Source of the DNA: BCD1 sp965230565
Lineage (GTDB): Bacteria; Bacteroidota; Bacteroidia; Chitinophagales; Saprospiraceae
NCBI GenBank assembly: GCA_965230565.1
Contig: CBDDLH010000012.1
Coordinates: forward strand, 434,001 to 498,000
Reading direction: 5' to 3'
DNA length: 64,000 nucleotides
Positions 10,828-19,284 of the stretch are shown piece by piece (positions within the stretch are counted from its first letter, which is position 1; each line of letters begins with the position of its first letter). Below the pieces are notes generated by a model, which searched no databases, was not told where the DNA came from, and saw only the letters and a list, made by a program, of their open reading frames with translations. A program made the translations under genes and the position numbers.

Positions 10828-11472
10828 TTAATTATTCTTTTTCTTTTTAAAGTCACCCCGTTTCCAGGCATCAAAGAAGTCTTTCCATGCTACCGGGTTG
10901 AAGATATTCATTGGAGGCGTTTGTCCGACATAATAGGTTTTTCTGGCCTGTTGACGCAGGTAATAACTCGTGTTTTCAACGCCATCCGACGGAACGGCAT
11001 TTCTCATTTGAGCAAGATGGTCGTTGGCGAGGTTTTCGGCAGCTTTTTCCTGGAGTTCGTGAGTCACATCCATGGCCAGGAATTCGAGTTTGAAGTGATC
11101 CTTGCTCGGCCAGGGGAAAACCACTGTTTCGGGAAGGTTCACTGTGTCTTTAGTCATGAGCTGCACCAGGGAGTACCTGTCATCTTCCAGGTCTTTTGGT
11201 ATCTGGTATTCTATGGTTTTATATCCTAAGGCGGAGAAGACAACTATATCTCCTTTTTCAACCACAACGGAGAAAAAGCCATCAAAATCAGAGTAGGTTC
11301 CTCTACCTTTTTCTTTTACAAGGATATTTGTATAAGGAATAGGGAACAACTGGTTAGTGCTGCCATCGAGCACCATTCCGGAAAACTGAATAATGGAGCT
11401 GCCTTCCTGAGCAGACAGGAGTCCGGAAAAACCGATCAAGGTTATGAAAAGAATTAAAAATTTATTTTTCAT
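10828..11472 (-). CDS. Exported protein with carboxypeptidase-regulatory-like domain
   Basis: A 214-residue protein with a signal peptide (MKNKFLILFITLIGFSGLLS, then AQ). It is followed by a beta-sandwich of the CarboxypepD_reg-like type (FSGMVLDGSTNQLFPIPYTN, then SDFDGFFSVVVEKGDIVVFSALGY), the fold also found at the N-terminus of TonB-dependent receptors. The C-terminal half is charged and ends in KKKKNN; no beta-barrel or plug follows, so it is a stand-alone periplasmic or outer-membrane-associated protein. Such proteins are common in Bacteroidota and their role is mostly unknown. It has its own terminator and is apparently monocistronic. Confidence 0.85.
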   Translation of the reverse strand: MKNKFLILFITLIGFSGLLSAQEGSSIIQFSGMVLDGSTNQLFPIPYTNILVKEKGRGTYSDFDGFFSVVVEKGDIVVFSALGYKTIEYQIPKDLEDDRYSLVQLMTKDTVNLPETVVFPWPSKDHFKLEFLAMDVTHELQEKAAENLANDHLAQMRNAVPSDGVENTSYYLRQQARKTYYVGQTPPMNIFNPVAWKDFFDAWKRGDFKKKKNN

Positions 11473-11601
11473 AGTTTACATTTCAATTCAGTTATTGATT
11501 CTTCAATCGCTCAAAATCAAGTCTGCATAAACTGCAGGATTATTTCAACCTCCTTAATAAGACGATAAAAAGCCTCAATTGGTTTGATAGCAAAGATAAA
11601 A

Positions 11602-11640
11602 AAAACGGGAACACCAATAAATACTGGCTGTTCCCGTTTT
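11602..11640 (-). terminator. Intrinsic terminator of the lytic transglycosylase gene
   Basis: A 12-base perfect stem (11602-11613 with 11629-11640) lies 33 bases past the stop at 11673 and is followed in the minus direction by a U-rich tract. Confidence 0.8.
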
Positions 11641-11672
11641 TCGGATTTAATTTTAGGACCCCTGGGCGATTG

Positions 11673-12821
11673 TTAAGGTTTTACAATAGTCGAATGTCTT
11701 TTAAGGTAAAGAATTAGAGATTGATTAACTGCCAGGTCTTTGTTCTTTAAGTGATTCCACTTCATAATATCTTCAACACTGCAACCGAAGAGCAATGCAA
11801 GCGTCTCGATATTGTCACCAGCTACGGTAGTGTAGGAAGTTTTCAATGTTCCTTCACCAAGCGTTACGGCTTCACCTGAAGCTTTTACCTTTTTGTTCAG
11901 GAAAGTACGGAAAGATTCTGCAGCATAAGCAGGCAGTACGATGTAGTGTCCTTTATTGCTTGCAGGGATAGTATTTCCGAGGTATCCTGGATTCAGTTTC
12001 TTCAACATGTCCCAGCTTACGTTGGTAGCTTTGGCGATGTCAGAGAATCTGAGGGTAGTGTGAGTGACAAAAGTACGAGTATCCTGTAAGTCATAAGCAG
12101 GATATTTCGGTGCCATGTCGTGTTCGTCGTAGTAGTTCACCAGGTATGCAGCTGCGATATAAGCAGGAACATAGCGCTGAGTTTCTTTCGGCAAGTATTT
12201 GCTGATTTCCCAGTAATCGTCACATTTAGCATAACGGATAGCCTTTTTTACTCGGCCAGGACCGCAGTTATATGCTGCCATTACCAAAGGCCAGTCGCCG
12301 AACTGATCGTACAACATGGAAAGCATCTTCACCGCAGCTTCTGTTGATTTGATAGGATCGAGCCTTTCGTCAACAGAGCCATTAATGGTGAGTCCGAAAT
12401 AGTTGGCAGATGCAGGAACCATTTGCCACAAACCTGCAGCACCAGCGTGAGATTTCACACCAGGACGCAAAGTAGACTCAACCATAGGGAGGTATTTAAG
12501 CTCCATTGGCAGGTCGTAAAGATTAAGGTAATGCTCAAAAATCGGGAAATAGAGGCTTGAACGGCCCAACATTGATTCAGATTCTCTCAAACCTAATACA
12601 ACGTAGCGCTTAATGTAAGTCTTTACACTTTCATTGTACTTAGCCTCGAAGGGTAAAGATAGCTGCCCGAGCCTTTCTTTGATCAGCTCGTCAGTGTTGG
12701 CGTCCCAGCTTTCAGCAAAAACTGAGGCATCTGAGGCGCCTGGGATTAAATTGTTTGTACTAGCTTTCATCGCTAAAGGAAAAACCAATAGCGTGATCAC
12801 TAATGTCCATAGGAGTTTCAT
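11673..12821 (-). CDS. mltD: MltD-type lytic murein transglycosylase with LysM domain
   Basis: A 382-residue exported protein with an N-terminal signal segment. The SLT domain (about 103-220) has LPMVESTLRPGVKSHAGAAG, with Glu115 as the expected catalytic acid, then GLWQMVPASANYFGL and AAYNCGPGRVKKAI, all hallmarks of the MltD/Slt family. One LysM domain sits near the C-terminus (about 330-375, TTVAGDNIETLALLFGCSVE). The enzyme would cleave the MurNAc-GlcNAc bond of peptidoglycan to give 1,6-anhydro ends, anchored to the wall by LysM. E. coli MltD has two LysM domains; one clear copy is visible here. There is no lipobox in the signal region, so it may be periplasmic rather than a lipoprotein. 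Confidence 0.9.
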   Translation of the reverse strand: MKLLWTLVITLLVFPLAMKASTNNLIPGASDASVFAESWDANTDELIKERLGQLSLPFEAKYNESVKTYIKRYVVLGLRESESMLGRSSLYFPIFEHYLNLYDLPMELKYLPMVESTLRPGVKSHAGAAGLWQMVPASANYFGLTINGSVDERLDPIKSTEAAVKMLSMLYDQFGDWPLVMAAYNCGPGRVKKAIRYAKCDDYWEISKYLPKETQRYVPAYIAAAYLVNYYDEHDMAPKYPAYDLQDTRTFVTHTTLRFSDIAKATNVSWDMLKKLNPGYLGNTIPASNKGHYIVLPAYAAESFRTFLNKKVKASGEAVTLGEGTLKTSYTTVAGDNIETLALLFGCSVEDIMKWNHLKNKDLAVNQSLILYLKRHSTIVKP

Positions 12822-13306
12822 TTTTCAAGATTTAGTTTTTCATTATCAAGTGAATTCAAATGAAAAAGGAGGAGTTTTTTCAAATGACAGCCTCAACAAT
12901 GAATAAATTAATTAGTGTAGTTTAAATGAATACCATAACCAACACACTAATTAGGGGTCCTTTTCATGTTCATACTATTTAAACGTATGATTTTTTGAAA
13001 AGTTACCCTGCTTATAAAAGCGGCAGCAAAGGTATTCGCTTCTCATAGAATAATCAACGGTTTTCGGCAATTGTTACCCCGAATACCAAATAATCATTGG
13101 AATACCCAATTTTAGTTATTTTTTTGTGAATGAAAATGGCTTAGACCTTATTGGAAGAATTGTTGAACAGGGATTTATTGACCAAATAACAAGAGATGAA
13201 CAGAATTTTATTTGGAATTCCTCAAAAAGTTGATTTTTGTCATGAGAAGTGTTAAAGAAATGTTAAAAAAATTAACATTTGAAACATTTTCCACTTAACA
13301 ATCCGG
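12822..13306. other. Intergenic region with a 10-bp inverted repeat
   Basis: AT-rich stretch without a supportable gene. It contains one perfect inverted repeat, TAATTAGTGT at 12909-12918 and its complement at 12944-12953, about 90 bases upstream of the transglycosylase start. It may be an operator or a leader hairpin for that gene; nothing in the sequence decides which. Confidence 0.4.
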
Positions 13307-14467
13307 TTACGTGCCTTTTAAATGCCCTGAAATCTTATCTAAATCGGCTTTTTCATTGACATTAATTAGGGTTTTCTCATCAGCAACCTCCAATAATTGT
13401 ATATCGGAATTGATCAGGACTTTCCTGGGACAGGAATAGCCCTGGGAAAGGAAGTTGAAAAGGGTTGGATAAGCTTTCGGTTCCCAAATGGCAATAAGCG
13501 GTTCCGGAAATTGAGAAACCGGGCTTTTGAAAGCAGAAGCGGTTTTGGAAGGATTTCTTTTTTTGAGTAGAAAATCCAGTGTGTCGGTATTCAATAAGGG
13601 CAAATCGCAGGCGATGACCATCCATGCGTGGTTTGGATATTCTCTAAAGGCAGACAAAATGGCTCCGTACGGCCCAAGGCCAATGAAAGTATCCGGCAAA
13701 AGATCGTAGGCACTCTCAATTTCGTCCATTTGATCGGCTCTGCAGGAGATAAAAACCTTTTCGCAAAAAGGTTGGAGCAGATCGGCGGCAAATTCTCTTT
13801 GGGGCTTGCCATGATAGTCGATCTGACCTTTATCCTCTCCCATGCGAACACTTTTACCGCCGGCAAGTACCAGGCCAAAGACTTTGGGAATCGCTTTTTC
13901 CATTTCTTTTTGCAGAAATTCAGCAATACCATCAAAATCGTTTATCGGAAGAACAGGAACGGATTGTCCCTGAAGATGTTCCTTTAAAAATGGATACAGG
14001 TCTGTTTGGTCATCTGTAGTTAGCATTAATGCTACATCAGTCAGTCGATCGAGTTTCTTTCCTAAGGAAGCCTCTTTTTTGGGATCTAGGACTATAATTT
14101 GTTTTTTTCCTTTAAAATGATTTCCGTTGATCAATACAAGGTCCTGATCATTGAATAATTGCCTGTACTGGAACTGATCCATGTGTTTTTCAATATCCAG
14201 CCGGTGGAAGGTGATCTTGTCGGTATATTCAGCGGAAGCTCCAAATGCCATAGCGCTGGATTTGTCCCTGCCTGAACCTTTTTCTTCATCAGCACTTTTA
14301 TGATCAGCATCCACATAACCTACGTTGTATTTAGCAGATAACTTTTCAGTTAGTTGAAACGCGAGTTCTTTTATCCGGCCACAGGGTGTTCCGATGATAG
14401 CCCATTCGTTACGGGCAAAAGTGCCGTGATCTGGGCGAGTGAGTTTTGTATGTTTCTGGTGAGCCAT
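13307..14467 (-). CDS. mobA: Molybdenum cofactor guanylyltransferase (MobA) with N-terminal MobB-like domain
   Basis: 386 residues. The C-terminal half (about 195-386) is a MobA-type nucleotidyltransferase: VFGLVLAGGKSVRMGEDKG is the GTP-binding loop and MVIACDLPLL carries the metal-binding Asp. It attaches GMP to molybdopterin to form the guanine dinucleotide cofactor. The N-terminal part (about 20-190) resembles MobB in position and pattern (GYVDADHK, then LVLINGNHFKGKKQIIV), but the expected Walker A GKT motif is replaced by IGTPCGRIKE, so nucleotide binding there is doubtful. The gene is followed on the same strand by no close partner; moaC lies about 175 bases upstream, consistent with one Moco locus. 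Confidence 0.85.
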   Translation of the reverse strand: MAHQKHTKLTRPDHGTFARNEWAIIGTPCGRIKELAFQLTEKLSAKYNVGYVDADHKSADEEKGSGRDKSSAMAFGASAEYTDKITFHRLDIEKHMDQFQYRQLFNDQDLVLINGNHFKGKKQIIVLDPKKEASLGKKLDRLTDVALMLTTDDQTDLYPFLKEHLQGQSVPVLPINDFDGIAEFLQKEMEKAIPKVFGLVLAGGKSVRMGEDKGQIDYHGKPQREFAADLLQPFCEKVFISCRADQMDEIESAYDLLPDTFIGLGPYGAILSAFREYPNHAWMVIACDLPLLNTDTLDFLLKKRNPSKTASAFKSPVSQFPEPLIAIWEPKAYPTLFNFLSQGYSCPRKVLINSDIQLLEVADEKTLINVNEKADLDKISGHLKGT

Positions 14468-14474
14468 GTTTTTG

Positions 14475-14641
14475 TTGCTGGTTACTGGTTACTGGTTTCT
14501 GGTTGCAAGTTACTGGTTATTGGTTTTGTTCAGAGAGTTCAAGGAGTTCAAATGGTTCAAGGTTTTAAGGTATTGAAAATAGGCTTGATTTATTTGGTGC
14601 GAAAGTATTAACGTCAACCGTTAACCGTAGGCCGTTAGCCA
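14475..14641. repeat. Cluster of short tandem repeats (7- and 9-mers)
   Basis: Between moaC and the mobA start lie seven degenerate heptamers with consensus TTACTGG (14475-14523), then three 9-mers beginning GTTCAA (about 14534-14562), then four heptamers like ACCGTTA (about 14613-14640). The same heptamer family appears at 19247-19281, 51238-51300 and around 54073. Confidence 0.8.
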
Positions 14642-14642
14642 T

Positions 14643-15158
14643 CTATTTTTCTCTAGAAAAATCCTTCTTCCCTCCGCTTTTTGCCATCAGTTTGGTTTCT
14701 TTGATGGTAATGTCATGAGAGAAGGCTTTGCACATGTCGTAAATGGTGAGGGCTGCGACGCTTGCGCCTGTAAGGGCTTCCATTTCAACGCCGGTTTTGG
14801 CGGTTATAGTTGCCGTGCAGTCAATCACCACTTCCCTGTTGTCATTGACATGAATATCAATGTGGCATTTGTCGAGGCCAAGCGGGTGACATAAAGGGAT
14901 GAGTTCCGAAGTTTTTTTGGATGCCATGATTCCTGCCAGGATGGCTGTCTGAAAAACAGGGCCTTTCTTTGTGTGGATTTCTTGATTTTCCAAAAGGTCC
15001 ATGATCTCGTTCCCGAGTACGACAATGCTCCTTGCCCTGGCAATTCTTTTAGTGATTTGTTTGTCACCTACATCAACCATGTTGGGATTGCCGTCGGCAT
15101 CCAGGTGGCTGAATTTTTTTTCTGATCCCATTTGTTGGCCATTTTCAAATTGAACCAC
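14643..15158 (-). CDS. moaC: Cyclic pyranopterin monophosphate synthase MoaC
   Basis: 171 codons from the first ATG; an internal ATG at 15131 (MGSEKKFSHLDADGNPNMVD) gives 162 codons, closer to the usual MoaC length, and is the likelier start. Family motifs are intact: MVDVGDKQITKRIA at the N-terminus, PLCHPLGLDKC in the middle and VEMEALTGASVAALTIYDMC near the C-terminus. MoaC works in the cytoplasm in the first step of molybdenum cofactor synthesis, making cyclic pyranopterin monophosphate from the GTP-derived product of MoaA. moaA is not in the window. The fused mobA lies downstream on the same strand. Confidence 0.95.
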   Translation of the reverse strand: MVQFENGQQMGSEKKFSHLDADGNPNMVDVGDKQITKRIARARSIVVLGNEIMDLLENQEIHTKKGPVFQTAILAGIMASKKTSELIPLCHPLGLDKCHIDIHVNDNREVVIDCTATITAKTGVEMEALTGASVAALTIYDMCKAFSHDITIKETKLMAKSGGKKDFSREK

Positions 15159-15578
15159 AAAAGTAGGCTTACGGTTTAGTATTTACAACAATATTTTCAA
15201 CCAGGTTAAACTTTTGGTGCTTGGAATAATCTTATACCATATGTAATAAGGTAAGAAGTTAGAGAAATTAAGTCTAAAATATATTGAATTAGGCTTCTGT
15301 AAAGGCAGAGAATTCATTCCTCAGCCTTAGCCTTAGCCTCAGCCTCAGTCTATGGAAGACTATAACCTTTTTACTCACTTACCTGGAATTTAATAGGGTA
15401 ACTAAGTTTTTCAGTGTATAAAAACGGGGGATGATAAAATAAATACCCTTCATATTATTATAAAAGGTTTAACTTTGCACCGTAATTGAAAAAATTAAAC
15501 AGATGAAACGACCATGATATTTATTAATCATAAATTTCACATAAGAGAATGATTAAAAAATATCCTGGGAGTTCCTGA
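15159..15578. other. Intergenic region between divergent moaC and tatA
   Basis: It holds a short hexamer repeat (AGCCTT/AGCCTC, about 15323-15348) and a likely plus-strand promoter element TAACTTTG at 15470-15477, which fits the Bacteroidota -7 box TAnnTTTG for the downstream tatA gene. No TTTG box was found at the expected upstream distance. No gene is visible. Confidence 0.5.
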
Positions 15579-15629
15579 ATGTATTATAAAAATTTTGCAG
15601 ATTTTCTGCAAGCAAAATTTTTTAAACAG

Positions 15630-15896
15630 ATGAAAAGTTTATTATTATTCAACTTCCTTGGGCCTGAAATGCTCGTGATCTTTTTTGCCATCTTATTGCT
15701 TTTCGGAGGTAGAAAGATTCCTGAATTGATGCGTGGTCTTGGAAAAGGAATTCGCGAGTTCAACAATGCACGTTCTTCTATTGAAAGTGAATTGAAGGAA
15801 GGAATGCGGGATGCTGAGCGCAAGGAGCTTGAAGAGAGAAGAGCTAAAGATAAAGAGCGGGAGGAACTCAAGTTGAAAGAAAAGAAAAAGGCTTAA
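15630..15896 (+). CDS. tatA: Twin-arginine translocase subunit TatA/E
   Basis: The frame is open from an ATG at 15579 (105 aa), but the TatA body starts at the ATG at 15630 (MKSLLLFNFLGPEMLVIFF), giving 88 aa, so I choose that start. One N-terminal membrane helix, then the hinge GGRKIPELMRGLGKGIREF and an amphipathic helix, then a very charged tail rich in E, R and K, as in TatA. TatA forms the pore-like assembly that moves folded, often cofactor-bearing, proteins across the inner membrane with TatC. tatC is not in the window. It lies divergent from the molybdenum cofactor genes, whose enzymes are common Tat clients; that link is only suggestive. Confidence 0.93.
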   Translation: MKSLLLFNFLGPEMLVIFFAILLLFGGRKIPELMRGLGKGIREFNNARSSIESELKEGMRDAERKELEERRAKDKEREELKLKEKKKA

Positions 15897-15985
15897 TTCA
15901 AAATTCTCGCTGTTTTGATTTAGTGATCGATGGTTCTTGTATGGAAAGATCTCTTTTTTCCATAAGGACCTTACAACAATGGAGT

Positions 15986-16026
15986 CATCCCGAATTTTAT
16001 ACACATTGAAGTTCGGGATGGCTGTT
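15986..16026 (+). terminator. Intrinsic terminator of tatA
   Basis: A 9-base perfect stem (15986-15994 with 16012-16020) is followed by GCTGTTTTTT on the plus strand, about 90 bases after the tatA stop. Confidence 0.75.
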
Positions 16027-16046
16027 TTTTATCAGGCCATCCTTTT

Positions 16047-17501
16047 TTAATCATTCTTCCAACCTTTCCTTTCCTGCTCAATGTGGGTCAGATTGACCTT
16101 GATACCAAATTTTTCCTTAAGGTGCTTTGCAAGTGTGTCTGCCGCATATACTGATCTGTGTTGGCCACCGGTGCAGCCAAAATTGACCATTAGGTTGGTA
16201 AAACTCCTGTCGATGTAGTTTTCCACGGCCTCATCCACGATCCGGTAGATGTTATTCATGAACTCCGTCATGCTGCTATGGTGCTGGAGGAAATTGATCA
16301 CCGGTTCGTCCCGGCCGGTTAACTTTTTATAAGGCTCATATCTGCCTGGATTATGGATCGCACGGCAGTCAAAAACAAAGCCGCCGCCATTACCGCTGTC
16401 GTCTTTTGGAATACCTCCTTTTTTGTAGGAAAAACTATTGACCTCGACAGTCAGCAGGCTTGACATACCTTTGATCTTGTCAAAGGGTTCGAATACACGG
16501 CAGTTGGCAACGGCATCCAATACCTTGGACAGTTCGGGTAATTCAATCGGCAGACCTTTGTTTTCGAGCACCCATTTGATATTTCTGAGGGCAAAGGGAA
16601 TACTTGAAATGAAATGTTCTTTTCTAAGGTATAATCCACGGAAACCATAAGTGCCTAACACCTGGATACAACGGATAAGCACATAGGCATAATAATGCTT
16701 TTCAAATTCAACCCGGTCGAGAGGAATCAATTCCTCCAGCGCATCCATATAATGGTTGAGTAGTTCAATTCTGATTTCAGAGGGTATATTGGCCTTAGCC
16801 TGGAACAGCAATGAAGCAAGGTCATACTGAAGTGCTCCCTTTCGGCCCCCCTGATAATCGATGAAATAGGGATCCCCGCTTTTGACCATGATATTCCTTG
16901 TCTGAAAATCCCTGATCATAAAATAGTCCGTATTGGTTTCCAGCAGATAATCAGCAAATTTCTGGAGGTCGTTTTCCAGGTTCTGTTCGTCAAATGGGAT
17001 GTCAGCCAGTTTTAGGAAGTAATACTTAAAGGTATTGAAATCCCAAAGCATGGATTGCTTGTCAAAAGCAGCTCTTGGGTAACACAGGTCATAGTCAAGG
17101 CCTTCCCCGCCAATGGTCTGAAAATGTGCCAATTGCTGAACTACTTTTTTGTAGATATTGATCAGATAGTCGGGGAAATAATCTCCCTTTTGTAACAGGT
17201 AGCTGTACAATGTAGTAAACCCGAGATCCTCCTGCAGGTAAACGCCATTGTCCAGGTCTTCTGCATAAATTTCCGGAACGGGCAGGTCTTTTGAGTGAAA
17301 GTGTTTGGAAAATCCTAAAAAAGCCTCATTTTCTTTACGGTCAGCATTATGAGCTCCGACAGCAGTAAAGTTTTTGCTTTGTAACCTATAATAAATACGT
17401 GAGGAAGCGGAAGGAGCAAGGGGTAATACCAGATCAGGATATTCTCCACACCATGTTTCGAATAAATCGCTGAGGAACCTTTCAATTTTCAGGGATGCCA
17501 T
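16047..17501 (-). CDS. AmgK-like sugar kinase fused to a RapZ C-terminal domain
   Basis: The frame extends to 17645, but the added N-terminus looks non-coding; the start at 17501 (MASLKIERFLSDLFETWCGE) gives 484 aa. Residues about 1-330 form an aminoglycoside-phosphotransferase-fold kinase with the catalytic loop IRDFQTRNIMV (near 200) and metal-binding FIDYQGG, closest in pattern to the AmgK/MurNAc kinase group. Residues about 350-484 are a RapZ C-terminal domain (VFDCRAIHNPGR, then VNFGCTGGQHRSVY). In E. coli, full-length RapZ senses glucosamine-6-phosphate and controls glmS through sRNAs; its N-terminal part is a P-loop domain, here replaced by the kinase. Inference: a cytoplasmic amino-sugar or cell-wall sugar enzyme/sensor. 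No murU-type partner is adjacent. Confidence 0.85.
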   Translation of the reverse strand: MASLKIERFLSDLFETWCGEYPDLVLPLAPSASSRIYYRLQSKNFTAVGAHNADRKENEAFLGFSKHFHSKDLPVPEIYAEDLDNGVYLQEDLGFTTLYSYLLQKGDYFPDYLINIYKKVVQQLAHFQTIGGEGLDYDLCYPRAAFDKQSMLWDFNTFKYYFLKLADIPFDEQNLENDLQKFADYLLETNTDYFMIRDFQTRNIMVKSGDPYFIDYQGGRKGALQYDLASLLFQAKANIPSEIRIELLNHYMDALEELIPLDRVEFEKHYYAYVLIRCIQVLGTYGFRGLYLRKEHFISSIPFALRNIKWVLENKGLPIELPELSKVLDAVANCRVFEPFDKIKGMSSLLTVEVNSFSYKKGGIPKDDSGNGGGFVFDCRAIHNPGRYEPYKKLTGRDEPVINFLQHHSSMTEFMNNIYRIVDEAVENYIDRSFTNLMVNFGCTGGQHRSVYAADTLAKHLKEKFGIKVNLTHIEQERKGWKND

Positions 17502-17689
17502 GTTGGATAAATGAATTAATAAAATATTAAAAAACTTTTCGATTCTATTTGTAATTAAATTACTGAAAACAAGAGGAACAGAAAGTGTTTCACTCAAACA
17601 AATCGAAAGGTTTTTTGGAGCGTTACTTAATAAATTAGAACTCATGAAGAGTTTGCGCTAAATTAGAGCAATAATGGAAAGAATATCAA

Positions 17690-19195
17690 ATGGAAGCTGT
17701 TAATTTTTTTGGAGCAACTGTTTTTGTGGTAGTTATGATAATGTTCGGAGTTTCCTACACTTTTTTCAATTGGAAAAAATATCGAAAGGCACTACTTCTG
17801 ATCATTGCTGCTGGATTTTTATTAAGATTATTCTGTGCTCTTGATCCGGCTTTGCACCAATGGGATGAGCGATTCCATGCATTGGTGGCCAAAAATATTA
17901 TGGAAGAGCCCCTTAGTCCAAAGCTTTACAAAGAGGTGCCGCTTGATTATGATTACAAACATTGGGGTAAAAATCATATCTGGTTACACAAACAACCCTT
18001 GCCCTTTTGGGTAATAGGAGCGAGCTTCAAAGTTTTCGGGGTAAATCTTTTGGCATTGCGGTTGCCTGCGCTTTTATTGTCTACGTTATTAATCGCTGTT
18101 ACCTTTCTCATAGGTTCAAAACTTTTTAACGACCGGATTGGGGTGTTGGCTGCTTTTTTTCATTCGGTCAACGGTTTGATAATTGAAATTGGTTCTGGAA
18201 GAGTGGCCACCGATCATGTAGATCTATTCTTTTTCTTTTTTATTGAAATGGCCATTTTATTTTCGGTGCTTCACAGAGATAAAAGGTCCAATTGGAATAT
18301 TATTCAGATCGGCCTTTTGACGGGAATGGCTGTTTTGAGTAAGTGGTTGCCAGGGTTGATCGTACTCCCGGTTTTTGTTGTACTGAATTTCAAAAAACAG
18401 AAGATCAGAACAATTTTGACTGAAGGAACAATGATTTTTATGATTGCTTTATTGGTCAGTTTGCCCTGGCAGGTTTATGCAGCCAATGTCTTTCCCGATG
18501 AATATTGGTGGGAGAATGGTTATAACTTAATGCATTTTAATAGTTCAATTGAACAACATGGCAAACCATGGTGGTATCATCTGGTAAATATGGGGCACAT
18601 CTGGAACGATTTGATTTTTTTAATACTTCCATGGTTCATTTGGAAAGCCATTAAGAATAAGGCCAGGAGTGAGTATTGGGCTTTGCTAACATGGATGTTT
18701 CTGCCTTACCTTTTCTTTTCGCTTGCTTCCACCAAAATGCAAGGGTACATTCTTTTTACAGGGCCGGTATTTTTTATTATACTGGCTTTGTTCATCGAGG
18801 AGTGGTGTTTGAAAGCAGGCAGGCAATTATTCCGAAAGCGGCAATGGATTCCAAAGGTGGTTACTGTGCTTATTGTTTTATTGGCTTTCAGGTTTGGAAT
18901 TGAAAGAGTGAAACCCTTTGAAATGCCAAAGCCAAATGAGCGTCTTGAGATGCAGCTGATTGCTATCGATAGTTATGTTATTGGAGACGGACCGCATATT
19001 GTTTTTAATTCTTCCGATTATATCGAATTGATGTTTTTTACGGACCATCTGGCCTATGAAAAAATACCTTCACTTGAAGAGATTCAAAAACTGGTAGCTA
19101 CCGGAGAAAGTATTATAGTAATCGACAATGGAGGTCTACCTGAATATTTGCAGAATAATAAAGACCTTCAGGTAATTAACTTGGTTTTGGAGTAG
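17690..19195 (+). CDS. Membrane glycosyltransferase of the GT39/ArnT-like family
   Basis: 501 residues with many membrane helices. The first periplasmic loop has HQWDERFHALVAKNIME, the position of the conserved catalytic acidic residues of the PMT/ArnT superfamily, followed by HIWLHKQPLPFWVIGASFKV. Such enzymes take a sugar from a polyprenyl-phosphate donor and attach it to protein or lipid A on the outer face of the inner membrane. Which acceptor is used cannot be told here. The gene is divergent from the kinase-RapZ gene (188 bases between starts). Confidence 0.85.
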   Translation: MEAVNFFGATVFVVVMIMFGVSYTFFNWKKYRKALLLIIAAGFLLRLFCALDPALHQWDERFHALVAKNIMEEPLSPKLYKEVPLDYDYKHWGKNHIWLHKQPLPFWVIGASFKVFGVNLLALRLPALLLSTLLIAVTFLIGSKLFNDRIGVLAAFFHSVNGLIIEIGSGRVATDHVDLFFFFFIEMAILFSVLHRDKRSNWNIIQIGLLTGMAVLSKWLPGLIVLPVFVVLNFKKQKIRTILTEGTMIFMIALLVSLPWQVYAANVFPDEYWWENGYNLMHFNSSIEQHGKPWWYHLVNMGHIWNDLIFLILPWFIWKAIKNKARSEYWALLTWMFLPYLFFSLASTKMQGYILFTGPVFFIILALFIEEWCLKAGRQLFRKRQWIPKVVTVLIVLLAFRFGIERVKPFEMPKPNERLEMQLIAIDSYVIGDGPHIVFNSSDYIELMFFTDHLAYEKIPSLEEIQKLVATGESIIVIDNGGLPEYLQNNKDLQVINLVLE

Positions 19196-19246
19196 ATGGT
19201 ATTGTTCTTTTTCTCATGAACAAAAAAATGTTAGATATAAATACCC

Positions 19247-19281
19247 AGAAACCAGTAACCAGCAACCAGCAACCAGAAACC
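19247..19281. repeat. Five heptamers, consensus AGCAACC
   Basis: Five consecutive 7-mers (AGAAACC, AGTAACC, AGCAACC, AGCAACC, AGAAACC) fill the gap between two convergent genes. They are the complement of the TTRCTGG family at 14475-14523. Confidence 0.85.
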
Positions 19282-19284
19282 CGA

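Noticed and set aside
14643..15896. Molybdenum cofactor and Tat operon
   Set aside because: moaC and tatA are divergent with 420 bases between them, so they are not one operon; only a loose functional link remains.
17502..17645. N-terminal extension of the kinase-RapZ protein
   Set aside because: The added 48 residues resemble no part of the family and would use AT-rich promoter DNA; the start at 17501 gives the normal N-terminus.
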